From: Clostridia bacterium | Lineage (GTDB): Bacteria > Bacillota > Clostridia > Christensenellales > Aristaeellaceae | Reading direction: 5' to 3' | DNA length: 7,757 bases | Assembly (NCBI GenBank): GCA_017412445.1 | Contig: JAFPYA010000211.1 | Coordinates: 1 to 7,757, forward strand | Shown: positions 6,753-7,757 of the stretch, one piece after another | How the letters are laid out: each line of letters begins with the position of its first letter | Numbering within the stretch: position 1 is the stretch's first letter | The notes under the pieces: model-generated | Told to the model about the DNA's origin: nothing | The model's database searches: none | What the model saw: only the letters and a program-made list of their open reading frames with translations | Made by a program: the position numbers and the translations under genes

Positions 6753-7757
6753 ATGAAGCGTATAGGCGTATTGACTTCGGGCGGAGACGCGCCGGGCATG
6801 AACGCGGCGATCCGTTCCGTGGTGCGCACGGCCAGAACTAACGGTATGAGCGTGGTAGGCATAAAGCGAGGCTATAACGGGCTGCTCATGCGTTCGCTTT
6901 CCAGCTCCGACGATTACATAGAGATGAATTCCCGCAGCGTTTCGGGCATCATCCACCACGGCGGCACGATACTTATGACCGCCCGCTGCATGGACTTTTA
7001 CAAGCCGGAATTTCAAAAGCAGGCCGTTCGCAACGCAAAAGCCCTGGGCATAGAGGGCCTGGTCTGCATAGGAGGCAACGGCACATTCAAGGGCGCCGAG
7101 GGGCTCAACAGCTTCGGTCTGCCTACAGTGGGCGTGCCCGCGACCATAGACAACGACCTGTGCTATACCGAGTTCACGATCGGCTTTGACACCGCGCTCA
7201 ACACCGCGGTCGAGGCCGTAAACCGCATCCGTGACACGGGCGACGCGCACGAGCGCGCCTCGATAGTCACGGTTATGGGCAGGGACTGCGGCGATCTTGC
7301 GCTGCATACCGCACTTGCCTGCGGCGCGGAAGCCGCCGTAGTGCCCGAGGTGCCGTGGAGTATAGAGGAACTGGGCGAAATGGTGCACAGAGGCGTCATC
7401 AGCGGCAAGCGCTCTATGATACTTATATTTGCCGAGGGCGCGCAAAGCTCCATGAAGGAAAAGATAAGCGACCTTAAAAACGAATATCCCAAGCTGCATG
7501 TGAACAGCGACAAGCTCTCTTCCTCCCAGTTCGCCGAGATAATCGAGGCGGTCAGCGGCCACGAGACCCGCGCCACCGTGCTGGGCTACACCCAGAGGGG
7601 AGGCTCTCCCACCGCGAACGACCGCATACTTGCCACCCGTACGGGCGCATACGCGGTCAACCTGCTCGCTGTGGATATAGGCGGCAGGGCCGTGGGCATA
7701 AAGGGCAATAAAATAATCGCCGTGCCTTTGGAGGACGCGATGAAGGGCGAAAACTTC
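6753..7757 (+). CDS. pfkA: ATP-type 6-phosphofructokinase, C-terminus cut by window edge
   Basis: Phosphorylates fructose 6-phosphate to fructose 1,6-bisphosphate, the committed step of glycolysis, in the cytoplasm. The 335 visible codons are in frame and align from residue 1 (MKRIGVLTSGGDAPGMNAAIRS) with Bacillus-type PfkA. Key sites: GGD 10-12, TARC (76-79), catalytic TIDND (131-135; Asp133 equals E. coli Asp127), substrate arginines R160 (RDT), R168 (HER) and R177 (MGR), FAEG (226-229, Glu228), R273 (ETR) and QRGGSP (281-286, R282). Gly110 in the nucleotide loop fits ATP rather than pyrophosphate use. Oddities: the loop reads IGGNGT, so Asn109 replaces the usual Asp103; Tyr279 replaces the usual His249; and about 18 extra residues lie between Glu228 and Arg273. 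These may be traits of a clostridial subfamily. Usual length is about 320, so with the insertion perhaps 15-25 residues are missing at the right edge. Confidence 0.96.
   Translation, partial: MKRIGVLTSGGDAPGMNAAIRSVVRTARTNGMSVVGIKRGYNGLLMRSLSSSDDYIEMNSRSVSGIIHHGGTILMTARCMDFYKPEFQKQAVRNAKALGIEGLVCIGGNGTFKGAEGLNSFGLPTVGVPATIDNDLCYTEFTIGFDTALNTAVEAVNRIRDTGDAHERASIVTVMGRDCGDLALHTALACGAEAAVVPEVPWSIEELGEMVHRGVISGKRSMILIFAEGAQSSMKEKISDLKNEYPKLHVNSDKLSSSQFAEIIEAVSGHETRATVLGYTQRGGSPTANDRILATRTGAYAVNLLAVDIGGRAVGIKGNKIIAVPLEDAMKGENF

Noticed and set aside
6732..7562. Long minus-strand open frame (276 codons) opposite pfkA
   Set aside because: It is fully antisense to a clearly recognised pfkA, has no recognisable motif, and reflects the GC-rich codon bias of the real gene.

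Overview
The window looks like chromosomal housekeeping sequence from a moderately GC-rich member of the Firmicutes, most likely an uncultured Clostridia-type gut bacterium. This is inferred from strong GGAGG ribosome sites, frequent ATA (Ile) and AGG (Arg) codons despite the GC-rich background, and clostridial-looking variants of PurA, LacZ and PfkA. I see no tRNA, rRNA, CRISPR array, insertion sequence or phage gene. Both window ends cut through a gene.

Layout: four genes lie head to tail on the minus strand. In transcription order they are a family GH2 beta-galactosidase (6529 to 3479), a class I SAM-dependent methyltransferase of the RlmI-like family (3468 to 2608), a polytopic O-antigen ligase/polymerase-like membrane protein (2588 to 1257) and adenylosuccinate synthase purA (1232 to beyond base 1). 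The gaps are only 10, 19 and 24 bases, and no terminator is visible, so they probably form one transcription unit. On the plus strand, pfkA (ATP-type 6-phosphofructokinase) starts at 6753 and runs off the right edge. The 223 bases between the lacZ and pfkA start codons hold two divergent sigma-70/SigA-type promoters and a small operator-like inverted repeat in the pfkA promoter.

Function: LacZ would release glucose and galactose from lactose-type beta-galactosides, and PfkA commits hexose phosphate to glycolysis, so the divergent pair is metabolically sensible. The other three genes (rRNA-type methyltransferase, surface-glycan polymerase/ligase, purine synthesis) have no obvious common pathway. 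Their tight packing looks like streamlined gene order rather than a dedicated system. I found no convincing sign of a new defence, mobile or regulatory system. The points worth a second look are active-site substitutions in PfkA and LacZ, an insertion in PfkA, the isolated glycan ligase-like gene, and the mixed operon.
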